Source of the DNA: Shewanella indica
GTDB taxonomy: Bacteria > Pseudomonadota > Gammaproteobacteria > Enterobacterales > Shewanellaceae
Length of the DNA stretch: 64,000 bases
Assembly (NCBI RefSeq): GCF_002836975.1
Contig: NZ_NIJK01000027.1
Coordinates: forward strand, 186,001 to 250,000
Direction of reading: 5' to 3'
Shown: positions 49,587 to 60,499 of the stretch, piece by piece
Layout: every line of letters starts with the position of its first letter
Position numbering within the stretch: position 1 is the stretch's first letter
Translations under genes and position numbers: made by a program
Notes under the pieces: model-generated
Database searches by the model: none
What the model saw: only the letters and a program-made list of their open reading frames with translations
What the model was told of the DNA's origin: nothing

Positions 49587-50252
49587 TCAACTGATGAGAT
49601 CGAAGTGACTCTGATAGGTCTGGGCCCAACGCAACAATTCGACTCGATTACGAGATTGAGTCTTGCGGAAAATCGATGAAATATGCGCCTTGACCGTATG
49701 CTCACTGATACACAGACGTTGGGCTATCTCTTTATTCCTGGCACCACTGGAAACCAGCTGAATAATGGTACGTTCACGCCGGGTCAACATCTGCAGCATG
49801 GAAACCGTATCGGCCGACATCTCATTGCCAGTGTCCAAGGTCTTGACCAGCTTACGGAACATCTTGCTGATAAGGGTTCTGTCGTACCAGAGCTCATCGG
49901 CCACCATCTTGCGCAGGCCAGTAAGCATAAGATCGATGCGCTGATCTGAATAAAGTACCCCGCGGATCCCCAGCAACATAGCCGACTCCTGATCCAGTGA
50001 ACCTCTGGCAACTTGATAGAGGGCGACAGGAACATGAGAGACCAGACGGCTGGCCAGCAGAGGAATGCCCTTATTGTCCAGCGCCGACCCCTTCTGAGAA
50101 ATTAGATAGAAAGTACTATCGCTCTTCTGCGGATCCAACTGTTCCGGGTGGCGTACTATACGGGTCTTAAGACCAATGGACTCGGCCAGTATGGCCAAAT
50201 GACAAGGGGCGGCTATCTGGTTTATAAAAACCAACTCATTGATACTACTCAT
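49587..50252 (-). CDS. csgD: LuxR-family transcription regulator, CsgD-like
   Basis: This 221-residue protein has a receiver-like N-terminal domain (about 1-130) without the full set of phosphorylation residues, and a C-terminal LuxR helix-turn-helix (LTRRERTIIQLVSSGARNKEIAQRLCISEHTVKAHISSIFRK, about 155-200). This layout matches CsgD, the activator of curli genes. Its position beyond the csgBA operon, across the repeat-rich gap, supports that role. The N-terminus resembles CsgD family members such as VpsT. The binding of c-di-GMP, seen in VpsT, cannot be judged here. Confidence 0.75.
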   Translation of the reverse strand: MSSINELVFINQIAAPCHLAILAESIGLKTRIVRHPEQLDPQKSDSTFYLISQKGSALDNKGIPLLASRLVSHVPVALYQVARGSLDQESAMLLGIRGVLYSDQRIDLMLTGLRKMVADELWYDRTLISKMFRKLVKTLDTGNEMSADTVSMLQMLTRRERTIIQLVSSGARNKEIAQRLCISEHTVKAHISSIFRKTQSRNRVELLRWAQTYQSHFDLIS

Positions 50253-50463
50253 ATTTACTCTTCTCCCTGAAAAGTTTCGCTCATATCCCTAAAGGGATAG
50301 CTTCCTTAATCACTTTCCGTGAGCTTACACAAAAAGTATCAGATGATTCTGACCAGATAGTGTCCGGTTTTCATCACCATAAAGTATGATTCTAACAATC
50401 TTTAGTCGCATTGCCAGATGAAATATTGTAAAGACTGTATATGGCTCTCTCTGTCCCGACCTG

Positions 50464-51069
50464 TCAATCGGCGCCAAGACGCTGCAACTGGCGGTCATGA
50501 AATGAGGATAAAACCAGCAGGGCGGCGATGGCACCGATAAGAGCCATCAGCATATCCGACTGGGTATCCCAGACATAGCCCTGGGTGCCGAGAAAGGCCT
50601 CGGCACCTGTGCCTGTAGCCGCGGCAACCCACCATTCAATCAGTTCATAGAAAGCCGACAAGGCCAAGGCAAAACAACTGACCAGAAAAGCACACCAGGC
50701 ACCAGGTTTCACTGCTTGATTACGCAGCAGTATCTCCCTGGCAATCATTGCCGGGATAAATCCTTGGGCCAAATGACCCAGTTTATCGTAGTTGTTACGC
50801 TCAGAGCCCATCCACTGTGCTAAAGTATCGAACAGCGGCACCTCGGCATAGGTGTAGTGGGCGCCGACAAACAGTATCAGGCAATGCACCAAGATCAGGC
50901 CATAAAGCAGCGGAGTCAGCGGAAAACGTTTGCGGGTAAAAAACAGTATCGGCAGCGCCAGCATCCCAGGCAGCGCTTCCAGCCACCAAGTGAAATCATC
51001 TTTAGGCGCTATCGCCGACCAGATAAGTACCACAAAATAAATGACCAGCCAGATAATTGTGTTTTTCAA
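50464..51069 (-). CDS. yjdF: YjdF family (DUF2238) inner-membrane protein
   Basis: The protein has five or six membrane helices and the family signature FYELIEWWVAAATGTGAEAFLGTQGYVWDTQSDM, rich in conserved Glu, Trp and Asp. I choose TTG 51069, which has AAGGAAAG just upstream (201 residues); an in-frame GTG at 51141 would give 225 residues. Both starts are uncommon and this choice is uncertain. The activity of the family is not established. It is a single gene, divergent from serA. Confidence 0.78.
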   Translation of the reverse strand: MKNTIIWLVIYFVVLIWSAIAPKDDFTWWLEALPGMLALPILFFTRKRFPLTPLLYGLILVHCLILFVGAHYTYAEVPLFDTLAQWMGSERNNYDKLGHLAQGFIPAMIAREILLRNQAVKPGAWCAFLVSCFALALSAFYELIEWWVAAATGTGAEAFLGTQGYVWDTQSDMLMALIGAIAALLVLSSFHDRQLQRLGAD

Positions 51070-51227
51070 GCCACTTTCCTTATGCCAGTGATTGTTCTCA
51101 ATTAGGAAAAAATACTTTAGCCATCTAGCCCTCCACTTCACCTGAAAAAAGTGCTACTTTGATTGGGCATGGGCGAAAGCATCATAGCATACGTACATTA
51201 GTTAATAATCAAGAGGGTACCTATATC

Positions 51228-52457
51228 ATGGCGAAACACTCGCTGGACAAGGATAAAATTAAAATCCTGTTGTTGGAAGGCGTCCACCAATCAGCCGTCG
51301 ATGTGCTGGAAAGGGCTGGCTATACCAATATCGAGTATCACAAGGCATCACTCTCCGGCTCAGAGCTTCAGCAGTCGATCAAAGATGCCCATTTCGTCGG
51401 AATCCGCTCCCGTACCCAACTGACCCAAGAAGTATTACAACAGGCGGAAAAGCTGGTTGCCATAGGATGTTTCTGTATCGGCACCAACCAGGTCGACCTC
51501 AAGGCTGCCGAGCAACTGGGTATTCCTGTGTTCAATGCGCCCTTCTCCAATACCCGCAGCGTGGCCGAACTGGTACTCGGTGAAATCATCATGCTGCTGC
51601 GCGGTATTCCGCAGCGCAACGCCCTGGCCCATCGTGGTGGCTGGCTCAAGAGCGCCAATGGCAGCTTCGAAGCCCGTGGCAAGACCCTGGGGGTCATAGG
51701 TTATGGCCATATCGGTACCCAGTTGGGGATCCTCGCCGAAACCTTGGGGATGAAAGTGATCTTCTTCGATATCGAAGATAAGCTGCCGCTGGGTAACGCC
51801 CAGCAGGTACATTCCATGGAGCAGTTACTGTCTCAAGCCGATGTGGTCAGCCTGCATGTGCCTGAAACCCCACAAACCAAAGAGATGATTGCCCAGGCCG
51901 AACTGGCGATGATGCGCAAAGGCAGCATACTGATCAATGCTTCCCGCGGCACTGTGGTGGATATCGATGCCCTGGCCGTAGCCCTCAAGGAGCAACAATT
52001 GGCTGGTGCCGCCATCGACGTGTTCCCGGTTGAGCCCAAGTCCAATACTGACGAATTCCAAAGCCCGCTGCGCGGTCTGGGCAATGTGTTACTGACCCCA
52101 CACATAGGCGGCAGCACAGAAGAAGCCCAGGAAAACATAGGTATTGAGGTTGCCGGCAAGCTGGCCAAATACTCAGACAACGGCTCTACCCTGTCGGCAG
52201 TCAACTTCCCGGAAGTATCGCTACCGCAGCATAAAGATGCCTCCCGCCTGCTGCATATTCACCATAACCGCCCCGGTATTCTGATCAAGATTAACCAGGC
52301 GTTCTCGGAGAAAGGCATCAACATTTCAGCCCAGTATCTGCAAACCACGGCCACCATAGGTTATGTGGTGATGGAGGTAGATACCACCCAGGCTGAAGAA
52401 GCACTGACAGAACTCAAGTCTATCGAAGGTACTATCCGTACCAGACTGCTGTTCTGA
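51228..52457 (+). CDS. serA: D-3-phosphoglycerate dehydrogenase SerA
   Basis: ATG 51228 begins MAKHSLDKDKIKILLLEGVH, giving 409 residues, one shorter than E. coli SerA; an ORF start at 51159 is not supported. The enzyme oxidises 3-phosphoglycerate with NAD in the first step of serine synthesis. The substrate-binding region (FVGIRSRTQLTQEVL), the Rossmann motif GVIGYGHIGTQLGIL, the active-site Arg in NASRGTVVDID, the Glu in FPVEP and the His in TPHIGGSTEEAQ are all there. A C-terminal ACT domain (LLHIHHNRPGILIKINQAF) is the allosteric serine-binding site, so feedback inhibition is expected. Confidence 0.96.
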   Translation: MAKHSLDKDKIKILLLEGVHQSAVDVLERAGYTNIEYHKASLSGSELQQSIKDAHFVGIRSRTQLTQEVLQQAEKLVAIGCFCIGTNQVDLKAAEQLGIPVFNAPFSNTRSVAELVLGEIIMLLRGIPQRNALAHRGGWLKSANGSFEARGKTLGVIGYGHIGTQLGILAETLGMKVIFFDIEDKLPLGNAQQVHSMEQLLSQADVVSLHVPETPQTKEMIAQAELAMMRKGSILINASRGTVVDIDALAVALKEQQLAGAAIDVFPVEPKSNTDEFQSPLRGLGNVLLTPHIGGSTEEAQENIGIEVAGKLAKYSDNGSTLSAVNFPEVSLPQHKDASRLLHIHHNRPGILIKINQAFSEKGINISAQYLQTTATIGYVVMEVDTTQAEEALTELKSIEGTIRTRLLF

Positions 52458-52472
52458 TTTTTGAGGCTTTCA

Positions 52473-52512
52473 CAGGGCGCCATATTGCTATCGGCGCCCT
52501 GTTTATTTCTGT
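52473..52512 (+). terminator. Rho-independent terminator after serA
   Basis: An ACAGGGCGCC / GGCGCCCTGT stem (10 bp, 11-nt loop) is followed by TTATTTCTG. Confidence 0.75.
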
Positions 52513-52565
52513 CAAATCCGCTACAATCGCAGATCTCTTAATGCCTTCAATCTCAGGATCTTGTT

Positions 52566-53528
52566 ATGAGCATTTGCGTTTCTCAGCCCGATTGGCCACT
52601 GGATGCCGGCATTCCGGATCTGCTTATTTCCCGCCTATCTCACTTGGGTCTGCTTGCCGTTACCGGCGAACAGGGCCGCAGCTTTATCCATGGTCAGGTC
52701 ACCACGGATATCAGCTCTCTCACGGCCGAGCAGTGGCGTTGGGGCGCTCACTGCGATCCCAAAGGCAAAATGCTTTCAAGTTTCAGAACCTTTGCCCTGG
52801 GTGATGCCCTGATATTGATGATGCCAAGGGATACCCTGGCTGCCGACTTGCCGCAACTGAAGAAGTACGCTGTGTTCAGTAAGGCCGAACTGGTTGATGT
52901 CAGCGACGATTACAGTCTCTTGGGTGTAGCCGGCGCCAAGGCTGCCACTTGGCTGGCAGAGCAGTTCCCGGGCTTCAGTCCAGAGCAGCAAGTAAGTGCT
53001 GTCGATGACGGCGTGGTACTGCAGGACGGCGAGCGCTTTATTCTGGTTCTGCCCAAGGCCCGGGCCGATGCCTTGTGCCAGCAGCCTCCTGTCGATGCCA
53101 GTGCCTGGCAAGAGCTGGAAATCCTTGCCGCCTACCCTAACCTGCCGGCATCACACATGGGCCAATTTGTACCGCAAATGTGCAACCTGCAGGCCATCAA
53201 CGGCATCAGCTTCACCAAAGGTTGCTATATGGGCCAGGAAACCGTGGCCAGAATGAAATATCGCGGCGGCAACAAGCGAGCCCTCTATATTCTCAAGGGT
53301 AAAGCCACTGTCGATGTCACCCCGGAAACCACACTGGAGATGGCACTGGATGAAGGTTTTCGTAAGGGCGGCAGCATTATTGAAGCCGTACAACGAAATG
53401 GCGAGTTGCTGCTGACCGCAGTGCTGGCCAATGACACAGAAGTCGGCGCCAAATTCCGCATCGCCGATGATGAAAACAGCGAACTGACGGTACTGCCTCT
53501 GCCCTACTCTCTGGAAGAGCAGGAGTAA
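52566..53528 (+). CDS. ygfZ: Folate-dependent tRNA-modifying/iron-sulfur maintenance protein YgfZ
   Basis: This 320-residue protein is related to the glycine-cleavage T-protein. The YgfZ signature KGCYMGQETVARMKYRG is at residues 218-234, with the family's essential Cys at 220. The N-terminal segment has LAVTGEQGRSFIHGQVTTDI. It binds tetrahydrofolate and helps keep certain iron-sulfur enzymes active, including the radical-SAM tRNA enzyme MiaB. The gene is near serA but has its own promoter region after the serA terminator; it also ends with a terminator. Confidence 0.93.
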   Translation: MSICVSQPDWPLDAGIPDLLISRLSHLGLLAVTGEQGRSFIHGQVTTDISSLTAEQWRWGAHCDPKGKMLSSFRTFALGDALILMMPRDTLAADLPQLKKYAVFSKAELVDVSDDYSLLGVAGAKAATWLAEQFPGFSPEQQVSAVDDGVVLQDGERFILVLPKARADALCQQPPVDASAWQELEILAAYPNLPASHMGQFVPQMCNLQAINGISFTKGCYMGQETVARMKYRGGNKRALYILKGKATVDVTPETTLEMALDEGFRKGGSIIEAVQRNGELLLTAVLANDTEVGAKFRIADDENSELTVLPLPYSLEEQE

Positions 53529-53544
53529 CAATGAATGACCCAAT

Positions 53545-53572
53545 AAAGGCGCCGTCGGCGCCTTTATTTTTA
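53545..53572. terminator. Terminator between ygfZ and the HD-GYP regulator
   Basis: An AAAGGCGCC / GGCGCCTTT stem with loop GTC is followed by ATTTTTAT on the plus strand. It also lies downstream of the convergent regulator gene. Confidence 0.85.
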
Positions 53573-53586
53573 TCCGCAGTTTGTCG

Positions 53587-54618
53587 CTATTCAGTGCCGG
53601 ACTCAGTTTCCATATGAGTATCACGCACCTCTATCACCTGGGGCAGTATCTGTTTGAACAGTTCCACCAGTTCAGGGTCAAAGTGTTTCCCCGCCTCAGA
53701 CTCCAGTAACGCCATGGTATCTTCTATGCTCCAGGCCTTCTTGTAAGGTCGAATCGAGGTCAGGGCATCGAAGACATCGGCAATGGCGACGATTCGCCCC
53801 TCAATGGGAATATCATTGCCTTTGAAGCCATTGGGATAACCTGAGCCATCCCACTTCTCGTGGTGAGTCAGCGCAATGCCCCGGGACATCTGCAACAGAG
53901 GATCCGGGTGCTCACCGATAATCTCGGCACCGATTTCGGCGTGTTGCTGCATGATTCGCCACTCTTCGGCGTCCAGTTTCCCCGGTTTTTTCAGCACAGC
54001 GTCCGGAGTACCTATCTTGCCGATATCATGCATGGGCGCCGCATTGTAAAGCAGCTCACAGAAGTTGTCCGGCAGCTTGGCCTGTTGTGCCAGGAGCCTG
54101 GCATAGTGGCTCATGCGAATAACGTGTAAGCCGGTCTCGTTATCCTTGTATTCAGCGGCACGGCCCAGGCGACGGATGATCTCGAAGCGGGTCTGTTCCA
54201 GCTCGCGGGTACGTTCGCGCACCTGTTGTTCCAGCAAACGCTTCTGATCATAGAGGGCCAAGTGGTTACGTACCCTGGCTCTGACTATCGGGGCACTGAC
54301 AGGCTTGGTGATGTAGTCGACAGCCCCCAAATCAAAGCCCTGGGTCTCATCGGCCACCTCAGAGAGAGCGGTGACAAAGATCACCGGGATATGGCTGGTC
54401 ATGGGTTCCTGCTTGAGACGCTTACAAACTTCATAGCCATTCATGCCCGGCATCATCACATCCAGGAGGATCAGATCCGGAGGGCTCTTCTGCGCCAACG
54501 CCAGCGCTCTTGGGCCATCTATCGCCACCTTGAGCTTATAATCGTCGCCGAGGATCCCCACCAGAATATCTATGTTCTCCGGTGTATCGTCCACCACCAG
54601 TACAGTGGCTTTTTCCAT
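53587..54618 (-). CDS. Response regulator with HD-GYP c-di-GMP phosphodiesterase output
   Basis: This 343-residue cytoplasmic protein has a receiver domain (about 5-120; phosphoacceptor Asp53 in LILLDVMMPGMNG, Lys in YITKP), a short coiled coil, and an HD-GYP domain (about 145-330). The metal-binding and catalytic motifs are intact: HDIGKIGTPD, THHEKWDGSGYP and the later ADVFDALTS. Such enzymes hydrolyse c-di-GMP, usually all the way to GMP. The gene lies 88 bp downstream of the giant hybrid kinase on the same strand, so its Asp is the likely final acceptor of that phosphorelay. Confidence 0.92.
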   Translation of the reverse strand: MEKATVLVVDDTPENIDILVGILGDDYKLKVAIDGPRALALAQKSPPDLILLDVMMPGMNGYEVCKRLKQEPMTSHIPVIFVTALSEVADETQGFDLGAVDYITKPVSAPIVRARVRNHLALYDQKRLLEQQVRERTRELEQTRFEIIRRLGRAAEYKDNETGLHVIRMSHYARLLAQQAKLPDNFCELLYNAAPMHDIGKIGTPDAVLKKPGKLDAEEWRIMQQHAEIGAEIIGEHPDPLLQMSRGIALTHHEKWDGSGYPNGFKGNDIPIEGRIVAIADVFDALTSIRPYKKAWSIEDTMALLESEAGKHFDPELVELFKQILPQVIEVRDTHMETESGTE

Positions 54619-54706
54619 CTCAATCTCCCTCTTGTTACGGGCTCCACATCCTATTTCAGCGCCACAGTGCTTTACCGGCGGCGCGAATATCCCCTAATGA
54701 GTATAG

Positions 54707-57700
54707 TCAGGCCTGCTCGGTCTCGTTCAGCTCCTGCTGCAGCTCGCGGATAAGATCGGCGGCATCGTCAAACTGATAGCTGCCGACCATGCTGCTGACA
54801 GGTTTCAGGCGCTGCCACAGAGGCTTGCTCACCCTGCGGCTCAATGCTTCCAGTTGAACAACGGCTTCGGCATCGGCGTCTTCCAGACTCTGCAGCAGTT
54901 GCTCCAGGGCGGTTTTAAGCGCCTCGGGATCAATCTCCTCGGCGGTATCACCTTCCGCCAGAGGATCGCTTTGTGGCTTATCACCCATCCAGTCCGCAAT
55001 GGCTTCAACAATGGCTGCAACCCGGGTTTCCACCGCCAGCAACTCTTGCTCACATTCTTCACCGGCCGCCAACTTGGCTTCCAATTGCCTGGCCTCTTCC
55101 ACCAAAGGCTCGGAGCAGAGGTTACCTGCCCGCCCCTTAAGGGTATGCGCCGCCCTGACCGCTTCTTCCTGCTGTTGTTCCTTGAGCGCCTTGCGAATCC
55201 GTTTGCCGACATTGCCCTGACTACCGAGGAAACGCTCGAAGATGCGCCGATAGAGGCGCTCTGAATGCTGTACCAGCTGCAGTCCGCGATCGATATCCAG
55301 GCTCTCGTGTTCCGGCCAGCTCACCAGATTCTCAGGAGCATCGCCATCGGCCATACCAGCATCATTATTCCCTGCAGCGGCCGGGACGTGTCCACCTCCC
55401 AGATACTGCAACAACACCTGATACAAGAGGCTGACTTCTATCGGCTTGGCGATGTGGTCATTCATGCCCGCTCGCAGACACATCTCCTTGTCACCGGCCA
55501 TGGCGTTGGCCGTCATGGCAACCACAGGTAACTGCTCAAGCCCTGGTATCTTGCGCAGTGCCTCTGTGGCCTGATATCCATCCATCACAGGCATCTGGCA
55601 GTCCATCAGCACAAGATCAAACTGCTGCTGCGCCAACTTCTCCAGCGCTATCTGGCCATTCTCGGCAATGGACAAGTCTATGCCCACCTGTTCGAGAAAC
55701 TCGGTCGCCACCTCCTGATTCATCTCGTTGTCTTCCACCAGCAACACACGTTTGCCGGCAAGAGCTGCCAGTTGCAGGGATTCGAGATCCAACGCCTTGC
55801 GCCTGACCGGAATATGGCCCTGACGCCCAAGAGCCAGCATAATGCCATCGAGCAGCCTGGAGGCACTGACCGGCTTGGTGATATAGCCGTTGATCCCGAG
55901 TTGCTCCAACTGTTCGATAAAGTCACTGTTGGCGTGGGCCGACACCATGAGGATCAGCGGCGGCTCTTTTACCTGTAGTATCTGCCGCGCGGTTTCCATG
56001 CCGTCCATCTCAGGCATCTTCCAGTCGATCAAGGCCATCTTGTAGGACTTGCGCTTCACCTTATCCAGTGCCTCCATGCCGCTGCGGGCACAGTCAACGG
56101 TAAAGCCCATGCTCTCCAGCGTGGTGCGCAATATATCTCTGGCGGTACCGTTATCATCGACCACCAGAATGGGCATGCCTTCCAGTTCCTGCTCTACATT
56201 CAGCTTGTCGTTTTCCGCAACCTTGAGCCGCACAGTAAAGAAGAAACAACTGCCGTTGCCAAACTGGCTCTCGACGCCGATTTCGCCGCCCATCAGTTCT
56301 ACCAGTTGTTTGGAAATCGCCAGCCCAAGCCCGGTACCGCCGTATTTACGCGTGGTCGAGGTATCTGCCTGGCTGAAAGACTTGAATAATCTGGCTTGCT
56401 GCTCGGCCGTCAGACCTATGCCACTGTCGCGCACAGCGAATCTTAGGATCACTTCATCCTGCTCGCGGCTGAGCTCACTTATCGACAGCATCACTTCACC
56501 CCGTTCGGTGAATTTGATGGCGTTGTTCATCAGGTTAATAAGCACCTGACCGAGACGCAGTGGGTCCCCTTCCAGGTGGCTGGGTACACTGGGGGCCACG
56601 GCAAACAGCAGCTCCAATTGTTTGTCGGCGGCGCGCTCAGAGAACATATCCCCGAGATCTTCCAAAATACTGTCGAGCTGGAACGGCACCACTTCGATAT
56701 CCAGTTTGCCGGCCTCAATCTTGGAGAAGTCGAGAATGTCATTGATGATCCCCAGCAAGGATTGCGAAGCCCGTTCAATTTTTTCCACATAGTTACGCTG
56801 TTTACGATCCAACTGTGTCTGCAGGCACAGCTGAGACATGCCGATAATGGCGTTCATCGGGGTGCGGATCTCATGGGACATATTGGCAAGGAAGTCACTC
56901 TTGGCCTTGTTGGCGGCATCGGCATCTTCCTTGGCAGCCATCAGTTCGTTGGACAATAGCTTGAGGCGGGTAATGTTGGCGATACTCATAACCACAGAAC
57001 GCTCCCGTCCCTCTTCCTCTTCAAGCTCGGAGGCGTTGATTGCCATCCACATGGGCTCGCCGGAGGCACTGAGCAGGCGCCACTCGCCGCTGACACTGTG
57101 ATCGTCACTTCGCTTCAGGCGCTCGTACAGCTCGCTGGCATTGCTTCTGTCTTCCGGCGCCATCAAGTCGGCAAACGAGCGACGTTTGAGCTGCTCGGCA
57201 CTCATGCCCATGTCACTGCAGAACTGGCCATTGCAATCCATTATGGTGCCGCGATCGTCCAGGTTGACTATGCCTATACCTGCGTTATCAAACAGGGCCC
57301 GGAAGTGGGCCTCGCTCTGGGCCAGCTCGGTTTCCATCTCCTTACGGCCGCTGATATCGGTAAGATAACCGTTCCAGAGCATGCCATCCTGCTGTTTACT
57401 GCCCTTGGCACCGGCCTCTAGCCAACGCACCTCACCGGAAGGATGCCGGTAGCGGAACTCTTTGATCCATTGCAGTCCACTCTCACCGGAAAGCAGACGA
57501 ATAATGCTGCCTCTGTCTTCGGCAACAATCCGCTCGGCCACCAGATCAAAATCGGCCATCACCTCATTCTTGTGGTGGCCAAGAGTGGCGATGGCTGCAC
57601 TGGAAAGAAAGGTGAATCTGCGTTGCTGCGGGCTTTGCCAAAACAGTTGATACACAGTGCTGGGCACAGACTCTGTGATGGTTTCCAATTGCTCCCGTGA

Positions 57701-60010
57701 CTGCTCCATCTTCTCTTGAGCCAGCTTGCTGTCGGTGATGTCATTGAGGCTGCCATCGAACCACAGCGGGTTACCGTCTTCATCATAGCTGGCCTTACCC
57801 TTTTCATGGATCCAACGCACACTGCCATCCCGATGGCGAATACGGTACTCGACATCGAAGGCTTGCTGCTCGGCCAGGGCCGAGTTGATGGTGTCGATAC
57901 ACAGCTGTTTGTCTTCATCTATGACCAGGGAACCATAACTGCGCTTCTTGCTGTCGATGAAATGCCAGGCCGGATAGCCGCTTATCTCAGTGATATTGTC
58001 GCTGACATATTCCATGGTCCACTGTTCATCGACCCGGGTACGATAAACGGCGCCGGGGATGTTGGATACCAGCCCACGAAAACGGCTCTCGCTCTCGCGA
58101 ATTTTACGCTCTACCGCCAGTTTCTCGGTCAGCTCCCGAATCGATGCCGCCACCTGACGTTTGCCCTTGTGATCGGCCGGCAACAGGCTCAAACCTATCT
58201 GCACCGGGAACTGGGAACCATCGCACTTGAGTGCCTGCAGCGCCTTGCCCTTGGCCATCATGCGATCCTTGCCGTCAGTCACGAAGGCATGGCGCTTGGC
58301 TGCGTGTTCCAGCCGGTCCACTTCCGGCAACAGTTGGTCGATATTGAGTTTGAGCATCTCCTCGGCGGCATAACCGAACAGCTCCTGACAACGGCTGTTG
58401 GAGAACACCAGCATGCCGCCTTCATCGACGATAAGCATCGCCTCCGGCGCCGCCTCCAGCACGGCGTTGGACCAGGCCGCGGCGGAAAACTGCTCGGTGA
58501 CATCATTAAACAGCATCTCCACCGAAATCAGCTTGCCTTCATCATCAAGCAGAGGCTGCATAAACAGATCCAAACGCCTCAAGCCACCTTCGGCATCGGC
58601 CAACTCCACCTGATGCGGCGGCACCGACTCGCCGGCCAGCGCCTGTTCCATATACTGCCAGTTGGCTTCGTTGATACTGTTGCTGGAAAACAGCCGCTGA
58701 TACTTACGCCTGAGCACTTCAGGAGTGATACCCAAGACCTTCTTCACCCCTTCGCTCGCCTGTACTATGGCGCCGTTGGGATCCATGGAGCAGTAGAAGG
58801 ACTTGTCACTCATGCCGTCGATAAGCTTGGCAAACCTGTTGCCACGGGAGTCGAGCAGCGCCTGTTCCCTCTCTTCGAGAATTTCAGCCATCTCATTGAA
58901 TTTATTGCTGAGAGTCGCAATCTCCCGCACCACGCCTTCGGGTTTTTGCAAGCGTTTGATCAACCCCTTGCTGAAGTCCACTATCCCGGCTTCCAACTGC
59001 TCCAGAGGCTGGGTGAGACGCTTGGCGCTCCAGTAACTGGTGACCAGCAGTATCATAGCCAGCAGCAACAGGTTGAGCGTCAAGGAGCTGAAATCCTGCA
59101 GGAAAGAACGCAGCAACTGCTTTTGCGGCGTGATCACCAACACCCGCCACTCCAGTGGTGCAACCCTGGCGACACTGGCAAGGTACTGCACGCCGTTGAG
59201 ATCGCTCAGGGCCACCTCGGGGGTGTCGGCGGCATAGATATGCTGCGCCGCTTCCTTGCCGGCGGCGGTATTAGCCAGCCAGTCTTCCAATTTGGCGTTG
59301 CGGGTAAGATTATTGTCCGGGTGATAGATGAGCCTGCCCTGGTTGTCCAATACCAACAGCTTTTTGGGATCTATCCCCAAACGTATCGGCAGGCTGGAGA
59401 GAGCGAGATCCGTAGTAACCACGCCCAATGGCGCCGCTTCACCACCAAAGCGCTGTGAAAAAGTGATCATCAGCGTATTACCGGCACCCTCATCAAAATA
59501 AGGGGGAGTCCAAAACCCATCCGCCAGCTTGAGCGCTTCGGTCCACCAAGCCCACTCACCGCTGGTGTAATCATAGGCTTCCTGACCTATGTCCATGGTC
59601 GCAATAGAAAGATCCTGCCGAAAAGCATAGGGAGCAAAGCGTTTTTGCCCGGGCAGAAACCCGGGCTGAAAGGCGATGGCGCTGCCGTAAAAGTTGGGAT
59701 TGCGCTGCAACCTGTCCCTGAGCAGTTGATAGAGATTGTCCGCTTGTTGCAGACGTTCGAAAGACTCCAGATTCCCCAGGCTGTATGCCAGTGTCTGGCT
59801 ATCCCTTTGTGCCAAAGACAGCTCAAACTCGAGCCTTTTAGCGGCGAAGTCTGCCTTTTCGGCCAAGTCGGCAAAGAAGGCTTTCTCTTCTTCCTGATAG
59901 TTATACCAGCCGGTAACCCCCGAAATCACAGTCATGATGCTGATTAAGGGAATGGCTATCTGCAACAGAATACGGCTGCGAAAAGTTCTGAGTGTCGCGG
60001 TATCCGGCAT
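54707..60010 (-). CDS. Giant hybrid sensor histidine kinase (dCache-HAMP-PAS-HK-REC-REC-Hpt)
   Basis: This 1767-residue inner-membrane protein contains a periplasmic dCache sensor between two membrane helices (about 15-35 and 310-330), a HAMP-like linker, and four or five PAS domains (about 385-1030). It then has HisKA/HATPase (His1046 in [15 protein letters not shown] lid near [14 protein letters not shown]), two receivers (Asp1329 in [12 protein letters not shown], Asp1470 in [12 protein letters not shown]) and a C-terminal Hpt domain with His1622 in [11 protein letters not shown]. The full phosphorelay His-Asp-His is thus on one chain, and the HD-GYP regulator next to it is the likely outlet. 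The ligand is unknown. The start ATG 60010 is preceded by AGAGG. Confidence 0.92.
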   Translation of the reverse strand: MPDTATLRTFRSRILLQIAIPLISIMTVISGVTGWYNYQEEEKAFFADLAEKADFAAKRLEFELSLAQRDSQTLAYSLGNLESFERLQQADNLYQLLRDRLQRNPNFYGSAIAFQPGFLPGQKRFAPYAFRQDLSIATMDIGQEAYDYTSGEWAWWTEALKLADGFWTPPYFDEGAGNTLMITFSQRFGGEAAPLGVVTTDLALSSLPIRLGIDPKKLLVLDNQGRLIYHPDNNLTRNAKLEDWLANTAAGKEAAQHIYAADTPEVALSDLNGVQYLASVARVAPLEWRVLVITPQKQLLRSFLQDFSSLTLNLLLLAMILLVTSYWSAKRLTQPLEQLEAGIVDFSKGLIKRLQKPEGVVREIATLSNKFNEMAEILEEREQALLDSRGNRFAKLIDGMSDKSFYCSMDPNGAIVQASEGVKKVLGITPEVLRRKYQRLFSSNSINEANWQYMEQALAGESVPPHQVELADAEGGLRRLDLFMQPLLDDEGKLISVEMLFNDVTEQFSAAAWSNAVLEAAPEAMLIVDEGGMLVFSNSRCQELFGYAAEEMLKLNIDQLLPEVDRLEHAAKRHAFVTDGKDRMMAKGKALQALKCDGSQFPVQIGLSLLPADHKGKRQVAASIRELTEKLAVERKIRESESRFRGLVSNIPGAVYRTRVDEQWTMEYVSDNITEISGYPAWHFIDSKKRSYGSLVIDEDKQLCIDTINSALAEQQAFDVEYRIRHRDGSVRWIHEKGKASYDEDGNPLWFDGSLNDITDSKLAQEKMEQSREQLETITESVPSTVYQLFWQSPQQRRFTFLSSAAIATLGHHKNEVMADFDLVAERIVAEDRGSIIRLLSGESGLQWIKEFRYRHPSGEVRWLEAGAKGSKQQDGMLWNGYLTDISGRKEMETELAQSEAHFRALFDNAGIGIVNLDDRGTIMDCNGQFCSDMGMSAEQLKRRSFADLMAPEDRSNASELYERLKRSDDHSVSGEWRLLSASGEPMWMAINASELEEEEGRERSVVMSIANITRLKLLSNELMAAKEDADAANKAKSDFLANMSHEIRTPMNAIIGMSQLCLQTQLDRKQRNYVEKIERASQSLLGIINDILDFSKIEAGKLDIEVVPFQLDSILEDLGDMFSERAADKQLELLFAVAPSVPSHLEGDPLRLGQVLINLMNNAIKFTERGEVMLSISELSREQDEVILRFAVRDSGIGLTAEQQARLFKSFSQADTSTTRKYGGTGLGLAISKQLVELMGGEIGVESQFGNGSCFFFTVRLKVAENDKLNVEQELEGMPILVVDDNGTARDILRTTLESMGFTVDCARSGMEALDKVKRKSYKMALIDWKMPEMDGMETARQILQVKEPPLILMVSAHANSDFIEQLEQLGINGYITKPVSASRLLDGIMLALGRQGHIPVRRKALDLESLQLAALAGKRVLLVEDNEMNQEVATEFLEQVGIDLSIAENGQIALEKLAQQQFDLVLMDCQMPVMDGYQATEALRKIPGLEQLPVVAMTANAMAGDKEMCLRAGMNDHIAKPIEVSLLYQVLLQYLGGGHVPAAAGNNDAGMADGDAPENLVSWPEHESLDIDRGLQLVQHSERLYRRIFERFLGSQGNVGKRIRKALKEQQQEEAVRAAHTLKGRAGNLCSEPLVEEARQLEAKLAAGEECEQELLAVETRVAAIVEAIADWMGDKPQSDPLAEGDTAEEIDPEALKTALEQLLQSLEDADAEAVVQLEALSRRVSKPLWQRLKPVSSMVGSYQFDDAADLIRELQQELNETEQA

Positions 60011-60259
60011 AGCTCTGCCTCTCTGACGATTTCCTTGCGACTCTGCTACTGCAAAGTCCTATTGTCAGACACTCTCTCTTGGGCAATCAATGCCGAAGTA
60101 CATCAGGCGACTGAAGTCAACTAACTGATTAAAGGTCAAAAATTAACCTTGTTATTTAAGCATTAGCCATGCGGTTAAACAAGTGAAGCGGAGCAAATTT
60201 CACAAAAAAGTCAGCTGCAGCCAACTGGCATAAAACACACAGAAAAAGATAAGCTGGAA

Positions 60260-60409
60260 TTATTTAAATAAACTCTTATGTTGCAGGGAAAGAGAACGGC
60301 CAATAGCTGCAAGCCAGCGCTGAAACCGCCCCTTTCCATGCGGCTTGCTATTGGCAGTAGAATCTCTACTATCTGGGTTTAAACAAGGTTTTTGAGTGGC
60401 TGAATTCAT
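60260..60409 (-). CDS. Small basic protein, hypothetical
   Basis: This 49-residue ORF has a strong ribosome site (AGGAG, about 6 nt before ATG 60409) and a basic sequence (MNSATQKPCLNPDSRDSTAN, then KPHGKGRFQRWLAAIGRS, ending HKSLFK). It is divergent from the LysR gene, 90 bp away, so it may be that regulator's target. It resembles no family I recognise. Since the evidence is mainly the ribosome site and context, confidence is modest. The rest of the 490-bp gap shows nothing else. Confidence 0.5.
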   Translation of the reverse strand: MNSATQKPCLNPDSRDSTANSKPHGKGRFQRWLAAIGRSLSLQHKSLFK

Positions 60410-60499
60410 GGCGAGCTCCTGTGGTGACCAAATGCATTTTGCTGCGGCGCCCACCGTAAAACCAACGATGATTTCTTACCATTAAAATAAGTACAACTT

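Noticed and set aside
57716..59458. A 580-codon open frame on the plus strand inside the hybrid kinase gene
   Set aside because: It is antisense to a gene with complete, recognised domains, has no ribosome site, and its translation has no domain pattern. It is a shadow caused by codon bias.
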